NCBI GenBank assembly: GCA_014607495.2 | Contig: CP053170.1 | Span: forward strand, 4,898,001 to 4,962,000 | Source of the DNA: Carposina sasakii | Taxonomy: Eukaryota; Arthropoda; Insecta; Lepidoptera; Carposinidae | Length of the DNA: 64,000 bases | Reading direction: 5' to 3' | In this document: positions 10,292 to 21,272 of the stretch, in pieces | Layout of the letters: each line of letters opens with the position of its first letter | Numbering within the stretch: the first letter of the stretch is position 1 | The notes under the pieces: model-generated | Database searches by the model: none | What the model was told of the DNA's origin: nothing | Seen by the model: only the letters and a program-made list of their open reading frames with translations | Translations under genes and position numbers: made by a program

Positions 10292-10777
10292 TTCCAGCTC
10301 GAAGCTTTATGGGAATTGGGGGCCAGTTTTTCCTTTGTTCACAATTATTACGGCCCGGTCTCATCAGAATCCCATTATGTGAATCCACGTAGGACCTAAT
10401 GATTCTTAAGTACGGTCGGATTCGAGGCTTGTGTGCTTTTGGTTCCGCAGGGGTGAAGGGTTATCTAATTGTATTTTTACATCATTACATACACATACAT
10501 ATCGATAATGGAAAGAAAAAAACCTTTACTTTGGCCACTTTGATCATAAATAAGCTAGGTACTCGTATATCACTGAATTGCATTATTTTTCTTTGCATCG
10601 TCGGTTGGTCTAATTTACTCAATTTTGACCATAGTGATGCTTTAGCGTTTTTACCTTTCCACTGTCAATATACTCACGGCTTAGTTCCTAAACTGGGATA
10701 ACCAGAATAGTGGGATCACGAAGGAGATCTTACGCCACGCTTGGGTAAAGTCGGGCCAGATGTTAAAGATCTACTCT

Positions 10778-11093
10778 GGTCTACTCTGAAGTGACGATAA
10801 ACGAAGTATCGACCGAATATCGAGGTGTTTCCTATTACGAACTTCCTTCGATCGGATCAGTCGCTAGGTATTTTCATTCGGTCCGATCGAACTCTATTTG
10901 ACAGTTATAAGGCTAGATAATAGAAAGCTTATAATATTAGTCAATGTGAATTATTCTCTATGGTTCCGAATGAGTTGTGAACTCAGATGAATGAATCCGA
11001 AGCAATTTCGTAGTACAAAGGCTGTCAAAGGCTTCGATTCGGTCGGGCTTCGGTTGGACCGAAAGATTCGAAAGCGGCATTTCAGAGTAGACC
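10778..11093 (+). mobile_element. MITE family G, copy 1
   Basis: 316 bp, from GGTCTACTCTGAAGTGACG to GGCATTTCAGAGTAGACC; the terminal inverted repeat is GGTCTACTCTGAA. Interior 'acttccttcgatcggatcag' and 'taatattagtcaatgtgaa' match G2 at 61689-61980. It carries about 25 extra bases near 11012-11036 (with 'ggctgtcaaaggcttcg') that G2 lacks. The left terminus is partly duplicated (TCTACTCTGGTCTACTCTG). Confidence 0.85.
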
Positions 11094-12554
11094 CCTGTAG
11101 CCGTGACAAGTTGGTGGCTCATCGATTGAGATAATGACCCTGAGTTCACAGTCGAATTTACGAAATGTATATTTTATTAGAATAATACCAAACATCATAA
11201 ATAATATGTGTGTCTATAATTATATTATGCTACTAATTATAGTATGAATATTTAATTGTCACACACAATTACCACGTATAAAGAATATTTAATAATATAC
11301 TTAACTCCAAACGTACTATATTATTAATATACAACACGCCACAAAGCTCACGCTCCAGGTTACAGTTTAGTGTGATCCCGTAAATGTTGCATGTGACATT
11401 TTTAAATATGTTACACTAGGCGCTTCCAGACGCATGTTATGACTTTTAAATGAAGCACGGAAAAAAACATTCTTCTAGCGCAGTCGGAAAAAAACGTAAC
11501 TGCGTCAGAAGGAGGATTATGTCTTTTGAGTGTATGTATATATTTATATATCTTTGGTAAGTTCTAGGGCCTAAACGGCTAGGCCTATGCATTTGAGCTT
11601 AAGAGATGTCATAAAGATTCGTCGAGCGACACTGGTTAAAAACTTTCACGCAATAATGCATTCAAAAGAATAATGGGCAATATTCAATCAGGTTTTTCTT
11701 CTCTTTATAATTTACTTAAGGCAAATGGATGGAATTCTAAATTTTTATACATAGGGAACCCTAAAACCAATGAAAGTCAAACTAATAATCAGTTCTTCGG
11801 AATTAGTTGGAAACATTGAATTACGCACATTACAAGATTGTATCGTCTTGTATTTGCTTGAAAAAGCTGTGATTGCGAATGTAGAAATAATGTGATTATA
11901 TGTACGATACTGTAGGTAATGACTGGGCTTGAGTAATGTTTATTTTATTTAATATTAGCTACTCATTCCGTCTCTGTAAATACAAGAATAGAAAACTGAA
12001 GTTCTAATTTTACGGGTAGAAATTGTTTACTTGTAATAAAAAGTAATCTGTGTTCTTTCTTTGATATTTTTAGATAAACAGACTGCTATGTTTGTTATTA
12101 ACTATAGTACTATATTATATATCGATAGCGAAGGTATGATAAAGATGTAACCTTATATATTTATATATCCAAGATGTCAAAAAATCGTTAAAGGTAATCC
12201 ATTATGTTCCTTTAGATGTTGGTAAGGAGCATTTTATTTGGCCCTGTGTCACAGGAGTCACAAAATGGACAAAAATATCCCCGTTTTGCGTCACTTTTCC
12301 AAGGAATAATATCGAGTCACGAGAATCCGTCTCTGGCAGCTTTGTCACGAAAAAAAAAGCCTTGTCATCTGAGTAAATAAGTTCATATGTCCATAATAAA
12401 ATAATGTAATACGTTACCTAACCACTAAAATGGTAGTCGGCACTAATAAATAATATCTGCCATTTTAATTATTTTAGAAATATTATACAATACAATTAAT
12501 GTCCTATGATTTCTACTACATCCTAGCTACCGCAATTATTGTTTTGTAATATAT
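11094..12554. other. 1.4 kb of unique AT-rich DNA, no gene seen
   Basis: Contains no family repeat and no convincing open frame. 'gcgcagtcggaaaaaaacg' near 11478 follows an earlier 'cacggaaaaaaac', but no real array exists. Confidence 0.45.
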
Positions 12555-12918
12555 ACAGGATGTTTTTTCGTTGCCACCCTTAACGAAGGGTACGTACTCT
12601 ATACATCAAATAAAGTAAAGTTTATGCCAAAAAAAATGCTAGTAAACGATGTAAATTTTTTTGAAAAATAATTTTTAAATTCATTTATAGTGTCCAATGT
12701 TTATGCTAGTTTTTTCATAGTAAGATATTAATTATTTCTCATGATAAAATCTTGCTACACGCATTTATGCAGAAAAACGCAGTCCATTTACTCAACTTTG
12801 GACCCTAATATTTTGTAAACCAGACACTTCCCAGGTATGCTTCCATGGAGAAAAATGATCGTGATGGTGAGGAGATTCCGTAGTTTTCGAGAACGTTGAC
12901 GACCAAAAATCAACCTGT
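12555..12918 (-). mobile_element. MITE family A, full-length copy 3
   Basis: Starts ACAGGATGTTTTTTCGTTGC after a TA-rich flank and ends with 'gaccaaaaatcaacctgt' before AT. The whole interior matches family A in reverse. It lies 200 bp past the stop codon of the host exon at 13123 and just beyond its likely poly(A) signal. Confidence 0.9.
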
Positions 12919-12971
12919 ATAATTTTACCAATTTTAGTTCCTTTTGTGGCAGTCTGAAACTAATAATATTG

Positions 12972-12977
12972 TTTATT
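12972..12977 (-). terminator. Candidate poly(A) signal AATAAA for the 13123 exon
   Basis: Plus-strand TTTATT reads AATAAA on the minus strand, about 150 bases after the stop codon of the exon at 13123-13273. The spacing fits a short 3' UTR. The motif is common in AT-rich DNA. Confidence 0.4.
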
Positions 12978-13122
12978 ACTTACCTTCACATTAAAATTTA
13001 AACCTAAACTCAATCTTAGTCCTACCTGTTCCTTTCTCTCTCAACTATTTAAGGAGGGACAGACCCGACGTTAGAAGTTTAATCTACTTAAAGTAAAGTA
13101 AAGGGAAAGTAAACATTGTTTG

Positions 13123-13273
13123 CTAACCGTTCTTATGTCCATAGTAGCCAGTGCCTGACGAGGAGCCGCTGCCAGTGGACGAGCCCTGCGGCGGACGCTC
13201 CTCATCCGTCTCCAGGGGCAGCACGGTCGCCTCCATCACTACCACACTCACGCCGGCATAGCACAGCACTGCT
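13123..13273 (-). CDS. Terminal coding exon of an unidentified membrane protein gene
   Basis: The minus-strand frame runs 49 codons to TAG. It begins with a hydrophobic stretch, LCYAGVSVVVMEATVLP, that would make a final membrane helix. An acidic turn (LETDEERPP) follows, then a Ser/Gly-rich tail (GSSTGSGSSSGTGYY) ending GHKNG. Third codon positions are strongly G/C (GTG, CTG, GCC, GGC), unlike the AT-rich flanks. The exon is preceded by a good acceptor, TTCCCGTTGTTGCAG, giving a start at 13273 (a second AG two bases later is possible). A likely 3' UTR with AATAAA at 12972 follows. Upstream exons are not recognisable and must lie at higher coordinates. The family was not recognised; a small multi-pass membrane protein is an inference. 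Confidence 0.72.
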
Positions 13274-13310
13274 CTGCAACAACGGGAATATGTTATATTA
13301 TTAAATAGGT

Positions 13311-13560
13311 TTCTTCTATGCTGCTCTGGGTGTAAAAAAAAGGTATAATACTACAGCTGCTTCTCTTCCCGGGCATACTGTACAAGTCAGTAGAAGGACA
13401 AGAGGGTCTTGGTATTTTGTAGGCGATGGGCTGACCACCTGTCACTACTAAACGAACTTGTACATCTCAACTATACCCTCAAAATTGGTCAGAAGTGGCA
13501 CCATGTGGTTCTATCGGCCCTTGGTACTCTGCCAACCCCGTAAGGGATAAAGGCGTTGTT
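13311..13560 (-). repeat. Dispersed repeat L2, near full-length copy b
   Basis: Reads 'cttctatgctgctctgggtg' to 'gtaagggataaaggcg', the reverse of the copy at 1808-2066, with the central 'cccatcgcctacaaaatacc' block intact. It sits 38 bp into the intron upstream of the host exon. Confidence 0.75.
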
Positions 13561-13692
13561 AAAACTATAATTTGTTTCTACCTCTTCTAATCGTTTTGTC
13601 TCTTTTCTCGCCGCGAGCGCCATCGGCGCTAAGTTTTTTTATCTGACAATTGCCCAACCACCGCGGTACTGACCTCTCGCTCGACAAGTGAA

Positions 13693-13845
13693 TCACGAGA
13701 AATAATTTTACTATAAACACTGGACACTATAAATTTTGCCCGATCAAGAAATAAAAAAAATATATAAAAAATTACATCTTTTCCCAGCATTTTTTGGCAT
13801 AAACTTACTTTATTTGATGTATAGAGTACGTACCCTTCGTTAAGT
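13693..13845 (+). mobile_element. MITE family A, 5'-truncated copy 4
   Basis: From 'cacgagaaataattttac' through 'ataaacactggacactataa' to 'acgtacccttcgttaag'. This is the right half of family A; the terminal CACCCTG is lost. A GC-rich 'ctcgccgcgagcgccatcgg' segment of unknown nature precedes it at 13605. Confidence 0.75.
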
Positions 13846-14127
13846 TCGTTAGATTTGATTTTCGAAAACGCTATTCGTTCTGTAAAATCTTATTTGGAAC
13901 ACAGGTCGAACGTGAATGAAAAATATGCTCAATATATTCAAAGTGGCTATTTCTTATATTTTTTTAGTGTAGGTAACAAAGATAAACCCGCGTCTATGAT
14001 TACACATTTGGTCCAGTTGCGCCAAATATGTATCTTATCGTAGATTTCGTTTTATCCGCGAATCAACACTCATGTCTTGCTCTTTACATAAACAGAAATA
14101 TGTCATAATAAGTAAATGGTGAACCTG

Positions 14128-14368
14128 AAGTAGCAATGGGCAGGGCACATAGCTCGAAGAACTGATGGCCGATGGAGTCGGAAAGTTCTAGAGAGATACT
14201 ACGTATCGGCAAACGCAGCGTGGGAAGGCCACCCGCGAGGTGGACGGACGACCTGGCCAAGATCGCGGGCGTCGGTTGGATGCAGGCTGCTTCCGACCGG
14301 TCGGAGTGGAGGTTGTTGGGGGAGGCCTATGTCCAACAGTGGACTTCTCAGGGCTGTAAATGATGAAA
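14128..14368 (+). pseudogene. RTE-like LINE, C-terminal coding remnant and 3' tail
   Basis: Frame 1 carries QWAGHIARRTDGRWSRK. After a frameshift near 14195 the next frame carries GKRSVGRPPARWTDDLAKI, then GWMQAASDRSEWRLLGEAY and VQQWTSQGCK with a stop. This is the C-terminal end of RTE-type endonuclease-reverse transcriptase polyproteins. A stop codon (TAG near 14132) and the frameshift make it dead. The 3' end 'ggacttctcagggctgtaaa' with TGATGA is shared with tails at 39935 and 54619. The catalytic domains are absent. Confidence 0.8.
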
Positions 14369-15350
14369 TAAAATTATGAAGTAAATGGTGCATGGTATAG
14401 TCGGAAAAAGGCCTAATATAATTATTCAGTAATGCGTAATGCGGGATGAGTGATGATGACGATGACAATAAAAAAATTATATTGACATTAGCTTATCTAT
14501 CTCATATCTATTACGATGCCCACACTTCACACATAGTTATAATGTGAGACTAAAATATAATATGTACGTAACTTGGTAATATTAACCATGCATCAAATTG
14601 TTGTTTTGGACGAGGTTGGATCAGTTAACCAAAGCCTTGTAAATTAATATTACATGCCTTTGAGAATCGTTTTTATTGTACGTATACGATTGCACATGAC
14701 TATTTTTAAAATATTTAAATTGTAGGCCAGGAGTTCGCAACGAAAACAGCAATGAAAAATGTTTTCGAATAAAAGTTGGGACTTGGTCCGGCGTTGAATA
14801 ACGTTGAAAATAACAGCAGTGAAAAAGTGCACGCTCACAAAATAACAAAAGTTTTATAGGTAGGTTCTGAAAATATGTTCGCAGCGAGTTGAAAAGACTA
14901 AACTAATTTCGGTTTCACTATACACACGAACAGCTGCTGCGAAATAGTTTCTTGCAAACGTATTATATACTTTTAAATTTAATTTTTCATAATAAAGGTC
15001 GTTCACATGCATCGATTTTTTTTATATTTTAACGTATATCAAAGTTTTTCTTATATTATTTTCAAATTAAATAAAGGTATATTATTCAGGTATAGGTAGG
15101 AATAGGTATTCAGGGAGCAAGAAATTAGTAATTTTTCTTTTCTTCTGGTCCATGTAGACAAAATTTCCGGTAGTCTATATTGTGGATATTTTAATACGAA
15201 CGGCTTCTGCAAAATTACGACATGTATTAACATATGCAAGCTTATATAATTTCCTTACACGATAAACTTAAAGTAACTCGTGTTAAATTGGAACTCGGGT
15301 ATTTTTTCAGGCGATAAGCTGGAAACTTATAGCTGATCATTTACTTATGT
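14369..15350. other. AT-rich DNA, no gene seen
   Basis: Several overlapping short minus-strand frames (14621-14848, 15051-15239) have AT-driven codons and no domain-like pattern. No shared repeat was recognised. Confidence 0.45.
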
Positions 15351-15540
15351 CACTATTATGCTAAATGTGGCTGAGGATCTTGCACGATCCTACAGGATCC
15401 TTTATGATCCTTTATGATCATTTATGATCCTTTAGGATCCTTTATGATCCTTTATGATCCTACAGGATCCTTTATGATCCTTTATGATCCTGCAGTTCTA
15501 GCAACCCCATTTCGGGTACACAACCGTGTTTATATTTATT
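15351..15540 (-). repeat. Dispersed repeat N containing an expanded minisatellite
   Basis: 'tatgctaaatgtggctgagg' at the left and 'tgcagttctagcaaccccat' plus 'ttcgggtacacaaccgtg' at the right are the two flanks of a normal N copy. Between them, the single 'tttatgatcc' of other copies has been amplified (see 15381-15490). Confidence 0.7.
15381..15490 (+). repeat. 10-bp minisatellite, 11 units, consensus TTTATGATCC
   Basis: Eleven units of exactly 10 bases in perfect register: TGCACGATCC, TACAGGATCC, then TTTATGATCC with variants TTTATGATCA, TTTAGGATCC and a second TACAGGATCC. All contain GATC. The variants are spaced in a way that hints at a higher-order unit (a TACAGGATCC block repeated after seven units). 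The array creates a spurious 70-codon frame rich in Ile-Leu-Tyr-Asp-Pro. Confidence 0.95.
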
Positions 15541-15690
15541 TGTATGATAAACTGTTCCCCATGAATCTTGCGGTCTTCAAGTCGAGAGTGAACCGGTTTC
15601 TTTTAGGCAGGTGCGCTCCATCTTAGACTGCAACGGTGCTTACCATCAGGCGCGTTGTGGTCAAGCGTAAGCGTATTTAAAAAAAAAACT
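15540..15690 (+). pseudogene. LINE (L3, Jockey/CR1-like) C-terminal remnant
   Basis: Encodes NLAVFKSRVNRFLLGRCAPS and a stop, a C-terminal motif typical of lepidopteran non-LTR reverse transcriptase proteins, then the tail 'gcttaccatcaggcgcgttg' and 'tggtcaagcgtaagc' ending in a run of A. A second copy (minus) is at 24735-24880. It begins right where the N/minisatellite block ends. 5' truncated and dead. Confidence 0.7.
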
Positions 15691-17069
15691 TAAATCAAGA
15701 CTTTGGTCGACTATAAAACTTTCACAAAACAAGATATAAAAGCCATCATTAGCTTCCATACTATGAAAGTCTGGCAAAGTTCCCGCGACAATTTTGGCGG
15801 AGCATATGAAAGAAGTCATTACATTTGTGATGGATTGGAATGACAGTTGCCTAATTGTAACAGTAAAATTAAGAGATTTTTTTTGCGCTTATCATAGGAC
15901 ATTTTAGAATAATGTAGTAGAACTACGCAAATTATAGGGTATACGAATTAACAAACAAAATATTAGAAGTAATCACATGCAAGATGCACTAAAAATATGC
16001 ACCCATTCCAAGCAGTTTTTGACTTGTTTCATAATTCTTTCCATGCGATTTATATATACAAAGTACACTTAACAATCTGCGAATGCTGAGCATACTCAGC
16101 TGATGTATCTGTGCATATGTACAATGTACAGTGTATTGCACATTATGTGCCGCGTGCACAGTACGTACACTTGTTTATTCACCGCCTGTGTACAATCGCC
16201 TTTAAAAGTAGCCAATTTAAATATTATATATTCATAGAACATACAAAGGGCTTTGGATAGTTATATGGAGCTTGACTTTGTATGTGCTTAATCAAATTTA
16301 GTACATACATTTGAAGGAACAAGCTATAACATAATTTAAAATATTTTAGGTTTGGTCATACGTAGGATAATATTATTGAGTGTCCAGGAATGATTGTGGT
16401 TGGTTATAGAGGAAGCCTAGGAAGGTTATTGGGGAGACTGTGCGAAAAAGGATACGTTATGTACCTAGTTCAACCCCTTACCTATACTATAATCGAAGTA
16501 CTATAGAATATGACACTCTTAATTAACAGATTTATTATGTCAATGACAAAAAAAATCTTATTTCTGAATTAAATTCAAGTAACACTAACCTAAAAATAAC
16601 CCAAATTAAAAAAAATATACCAATCGATCTTCTACTTTCACCAATGTAACAATTTCACCGAAACTTTACACGCTAAATTTCCCTATTTACATTTTAAATT
16701 TTCTAACCAAATTTTCGCAAAACTTTTCTATGCGACAGTACTAAAACGACGCGCACGTTGGCCGAGTGAAGCGTCAATTTTGCGGCTGGCGACTCGTTAA
16801 TGCTTGCACACAAATTAAAATTTACCAGGCCCAGTAACACTTGTGTACGCGAGTGTACTCTCTTTGAGAATTTTAGAGCGGTTATTAAAATTTAATCTTG
16901 CACTCTAGATATGGACCTGCGTTGTCTATGGTTATGTATGCAAACTGTTTGTTGGGTGGCTGCACTAGTAATAAAAAGTTAGTGGATTTATTACCACTCT
17001 ATATCACTGCGATCGAGATCCGACATACACTGCTTCAGACTGTCCGAGATGTCATAGGGAGGAGGAGGA
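15691..17069. other. 1.4 kb of unique DNA, no gene seen
   Basis: No shared repeats. A TG/CA-rich stretch with many GTAC and TGCA palindromes lies at 16110-16175 ('gtgcatatgtacaatgtaca'). A GC-richer patch at 16745-16800 ('cgacgcgcacgttggccgag') shows no open frame of interest. Confidence 0.45.
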
Positions 17070-17071
17070 TA

Positions 17072-17333
17072 CAGGGTGTAACAGAAAGGGTATGTTAAGC
17101 AAAAAGCTATGTAAATAGTCCACTGTAGAGAACCTATTTCCAAAATTTGAGACTCGAAATCATATGTTTATTTTTCAAGATTGTATGAACATTCCTGAGT
17201 TGTTTAGGAATTCTCCATACAATTTGGAAAAATAAATATATGATTTGGAGTCTGAAATTTTATGGATAGGTTCCTTTTAGTGGGCTATTTACATAGCTTT
17301 TCGCTTAACATACCCCCTTTTTGTTACATCCTG
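17072..17333 (+). mobile_element. Foldback MITE, family B, copy 1
   Basis: Flanked by TA on both sides; ends CAGGGTGTAACA and TGTTACATCCTG. The arms are long: 'gtatgttaagcaaaaagct' and 'atgtaaatagtccactgtag' on the left pair with 'tagtgggctatttacatag' and 'cttttcgcttaacatac' on the right, so the element is nearly one large hairpin with arms of about 100 bp. Also at 45404 and truncated at 1358. Confidence 0.9.
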
Positions 17334-17335
17334 TA

Positions 17336-17514
17336 TACAGGGTATTTTTTTGTCATTAGCGTTTCGCATTCTCCTTATCATCACTTCATTTTCCATAGAA
17401 GCACACATGGGAAGTGTCTAGTTTCCATGAAATTACGGTCTAATATTGTCTAATAAGTTATTAGATCGCATTTTTTTTACCCATCGTAAACGGTGGTAAC
17501 CAAAAACATCCTCT
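17336..17514 (+). mobile_element. MITE family A, internally deleted copy 11
   Basis: Begins CAGGGTATTTTTTTGTCATT immediately after the TA that ends the family B element. It retains 'attctccttatcatcac', 'ttccatagaagcacac' and 'gggaagtgtctagtttcc', then jumps to 'aaccaaaaacatcctc' before TATA. Only about 180 of 370 bp remain. Confidence 0.7.
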
Positions 17515-17824
17515 ATAGGTAAGTATAAAGTATAACATTATATTACGGACTTTATTACTATTCGACAATGGACTTCCAAATCTAAGCAGTAGACTAAAAT
17601 AACCCTGCGTTTTCTATTACTGTAGACTATGGGCTGTGTGAGGCAGAGATAACTAGCGTGCCGGACCGGACATAGGCTTGCCGGGCCGGACCGGATGCAA
17701 ATCGTGAATGTCAACAAGGTCCCAGAGGACATCCTTATCCCAACCGTGAAAAATCCCGTCTATTTTTACTAAAATGATTGTTGTAAGTATGTACTGTAAA
17801 TCAGTTTTAATATAATACAATTAA

Positions 17825-17932
17825 ATATTTTATAAAATTATTATTAAAGAAATGGAAAAAATTCCTCACCCGGGTGGGAATCGAACCCACGACCTCTGCA
17901 TTCCGCGTGTCAGTGCTCTAACCACTAAATTA
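17825..17932 (-). mobile_element. tRNA-derived SINE, family S2, copy b
   Basis: On the minus strand the A-box region TTTAGTGGTTAGAGCAC and B box GGTTCGATTCC lie within 'cgtgggttcgattcccaccc', followed by a tail 'gaggaattttttccatttc' and 'aataataattttataaa'. Same head and tail as 6449-6555. The acceptor stem is not formed, so a working tRNA is unlikely. Confidence 0.65.
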
Positions 17933-17984
17933 AATATTTTTTGAGTTTGAATATAAAAATTTTCTTTGAACAAGACCTCTAAGT

Positions 17985-18250
17985 ACTAGAATACATCAGC
18001 TGCATCTTCTTTCATGCATCTCGTAAGAGTCGACTAGGGAACTCGAGTTCTCTCACGCGATAAGCTAGCAACTTATTACCGATTATTTACATCTATTTGT
18101 ATCAATCAATAATGTTTGTGATTTGTATTCAGTTAGTAGACCAAAAAAAAAAAACTGTTACCGCTATACTAAACGTGGCTGTGGGAATCTCCTTTATGAT
18201 CCTGCAGTTCTGGTTACCCCATTCCGGGAACACAGCCATGTGTATGTATA
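17985..18250 (-). repeat. Dispersed repeat N, long copy
   Basis: One of the fullest copies: 'acatcagctgcatcttcttt', 'catctcgtaagagtcgacta', 'cacgcgataagctagcaac', 'accgctatactaaacgtggc', 'tttatgatcctgcagttctg' and 'ttccgggaacacagccatg'. A short insertion (oligo-A, 'gtagaccaaaaa') interrupts the middle. No coding frame or RNA polymerase III box was recognised; the element class is unknown. Confidence 0.7.
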
Positions 18251-18423
18251 TATGTATGACATTGAGATGGTTTCAATCCGTTCTAGCATTGAATTAAAAT
18301 ACAAAGGCCTGTTTATATCAGACGAGTTTTAGTTTCTACGAACGTTTAATTCACATAAAGCAAGTCTAAATTGTAAATTCTAACATATAAAGTACATAGC
18401 GAGAGAACGCGTAAAATAAGTAC

Positions 18424-18532
18424 CTCGTTTCGGTAATAAAGTCGTTTAACCTTGGCGCTGGTGTCTACGTAACGCTGCTATTGTTTCATTTATTTTTATT
18501 TAGTTCCATTAAATTCCACGTGACTTCTGAGT
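18424..18532 (+). repeat. Two-copy repeat M, copy 2
   Basis: 'cggtaataaagtcgttta', 'ggcgctggt', 'ctattgtttcattta' and 'atttagttccattaaattcc' parallel the copy at 2168-2275 with many differences. Confidence 0.5.
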
Positions 18533-20990
18533 GCTCTGATATAACAATACAAAGACGTTTCCGCAAATCACAAATGGCGCCAAAGAAAATAAAGCGGAGC
18601 TTATTTTAAAAACCACACATTTGTCGGCTGTCAAAACAGAACAATATTCTCAGTAACATCCCTAAAATGCTTGTGACAGACTGACTGAAACTGACAAGCA
18701 TACAGGGGGCCATAAAATGTCAGTTAGACGTCTAATAAAGGAAAATATATCTTTAAAAAGTTGTGGAGAAGAAATCTGTACTGGGAATATACTTGATATA
18801 AAACTGTGCACGGACGTTATGTTATGTTGCACTGAACATACGTAAGAAACTAGTTAAAACTTAAATTTACGGAAACTTTACATACTTCTAGTAAAAAAAA
18901 AACTGCAATTTATGTTAAAAACGGAGAGGGAAAGACCTGACTAAGATTATGTTTAAGTGCGACGGTCAGAATCGACCATATTGATTGGTATCTTTTTTTC
19001 TGCGCAATATACGAACGATACGAAATAAATACGATTTTAAAACTTTAAACGATTTATGCTCTTTTGTAATACATTCATATACATACTTTTTATTTTGTAT
19101 TATATAGGTATACCAACAACATGTAAATTTTTACCTTTACAAAATAAAGGTCGTTTCAATATTCTCTCAAACACTACAAGGACTCCAGATCAAAATACAG
19201 ATATCAGGAACGGAGGCGAAAGCTCTTCTATAAATAGATTTTGAACGTGGACTATCTTTTATCTAAATAGGGTAGCCAATTTCAATATACCCTTACAACT
19301 TTTTATTACTGTTTTAAATAAGACAGTCGAGATCTATTTAATTTAGTAATATTATAATATTCAAGAGTATCATTTTCGGAACTCTTACAACCACCTGCAA
19401 TAACTGAACTCGAGAGATTTTTTTAAGTCAGATTAAATCTTGATTTATCGTAATTTTCAGTTCTTATTTTGAGACTTAGTCTGGGTGTGTCAAAATAAAT
19501 ATAATTAGTAATTTCATAATATATTTATGACATTGTTAAAGCGTCAAGCGTACAAAGTCACATATCTACTACCTTATTCCCTTTGGATATCTACCTTTAC
19601 CTACTATGAGCTTTACTATGAACAATTATTACATTATTATTGCACGAAGGATGGCTCTAGAAACCATTGTGATTAAATAATAATAAGGTAATGTATCAAA
19701 GAGGTTTAACGTTGCACCAAGCAGGCTATATTCGCTCGATCGATAACAATAAGCTATGCAAATAGTGGTTTGTAGGTATAGGCAGATTTAGAATATGTAT
19801 TTTATTAGAATATTTTAAAATAAGACGTGATACATAGCTAAATACAAAGGATTATAATGGTGAGGTCTAATGGTGGAGATGGAACTGCTTAGCAGTGGGA
19901 AAGTCTACAACATAATAAGTTAAAAAAATATACAGACGAATTGATAACCTCTCTTTTTGAAGTCGATTAAAAAGAAAAACTGTTGGAATTCAGCTAAAGA
20001 TTATTTTTTATAAATGAGTTTTAACATCTAGTCATATGTAATGTGCCTGATTATCACGAAATAAAATAAATATGTAGGCACTTAGATATATAATTTTACG
20101 GATATCGATCATACATAGTAAAAAAATACGGATGGTGGCTTCATAATCAAATTCGACCGTTATTAGGGCTAATTATTTAATTTAGTTTTAGTGCATTTTG
20201 TATAAAATAGTTTTATGCAGTTCTCATTAACTTTAACTAAGTAAGTATATGAAAGTTTTATCTTAATTACTTCACAAAATTTTCTTGTAAAGGTGATATT
20301 CATGTTTTAGATTCCCTGTTATACCTACGCTATATGCCACAACATAATATAAACATGCCAGTTCGTGCCATAACACATGAAAGGAGCCTTCACTAAGCCT
20401 AAAACAGAATTCAATGAAATAATTTATAGGCTAGAATGATATGAGTGTACCGCTGGATGGGCACGTACGGAGACAATTTAGTATTCACGAATTATTCATG
20501 TTCTAAGCATATTGTTTGTGGTTGAGTTGTGTTCATTTTGTTGGAAATTCCAAAATAAACAATCAATAGCTTCCCCTTTATGTTTTGTTGAATTATATAA
20601 GTTCTAATTGTATTTTTTTTTGTTTACAACTCTACAAACATTTGTAATACCTAGAAGTGAAAGTTTGTGAGAATGGACTTTTGGATATTGCTGGACAGAT
20701 TTTGAGAAAACTAGGCGGTTAAATAGCTTAACTACATGACCATAATACGTGTCATAGATTACGTTCTCGCAGAAGAATTAGCGGATAGCAGCTAGTAAAG
20801 AAAAAAATGTTTTATAACATTTTATATAAAATAGGGGATTTTAGGGTTAACCCAGATTCGAAATTTCTATCAACCGTAGCTCCAAGGTACTGTTTTACGA
20901 GTATTCAAAAACGACACGATACCCCATTCCAAGTATTCGCTAGATACTCGTTACTCAGGTCACATAAATCGTAAGGTTATATGCCGTTCT
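18533..20990. other. 2.4 kb of unique AT-rich DNA, no gene seen
   Basis: This is the longest stretch without a recognised family repeat on the left half of the window. Short frames (for example 19056-19244) lack coding character. 'gcagaagaattagcggatag' near 20768 faintly resembles a K tail. Confidence 0.45.
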
Positions 20991-20992
20991 AT

Positions 20993-21253
20993 ACAGGGTG
21001 ATTTTTGGTCGTCAACGTTCCTGAAAACTACGGAATCTCCTCATCATCACGATCATTTTTCTCCATGGAAGCATATCTGGGAAGTGTCTGGTTCCCTAGA
21101 TATTAGAGTCCAAAGTTGAGTAAATAGACTGCGTTCTGCACGCGCGACACTTATCGCCCGATTAAGTAATAACAAAAAAATTTCAAAAAAATTTACCTTG
21201 TTTCCCTGCATTTTTTGGCATAAACTTTCTTTATTTGATGTATAGAGTACGTA
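20993..21253 (+). mobile_element. MITE family A, copy 5 with deletion
   Basis: Starts ACAGGGTGATTTTTGGTCG after TAT. It has an internal deletion after 'tgcgttctgcacgcg' (the AAATAATTAATATCTG region is missing). At 'tatagagtacgta' it runs into a GTAT microsatellite (21251-21272), which replaces the right terminus. Confidence 0.85.
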
Positions 21254-21272
21254 TGTATGTATGTATCTATGT

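Noticed and set aside
10399..10701. 100-codon plus frame between F2 and G1
   Set aside because: No codon bias, no motif and no neighbouring exon; bounded by MITEs.
15414..15626. 70-codon plus frame rich in Ile-Leu-Tyr-Asp-Pro
   Set aside because: Translation of the 10-bp minisatellite fused to a LINE C-terminus; only the final LINE part is of coding origin.
17862..17930. tRNA gene on the minus strand
   Set aside because: Same reasoning: the B box is intact but the acceptor stem is absent and the tail matches SINE S2.
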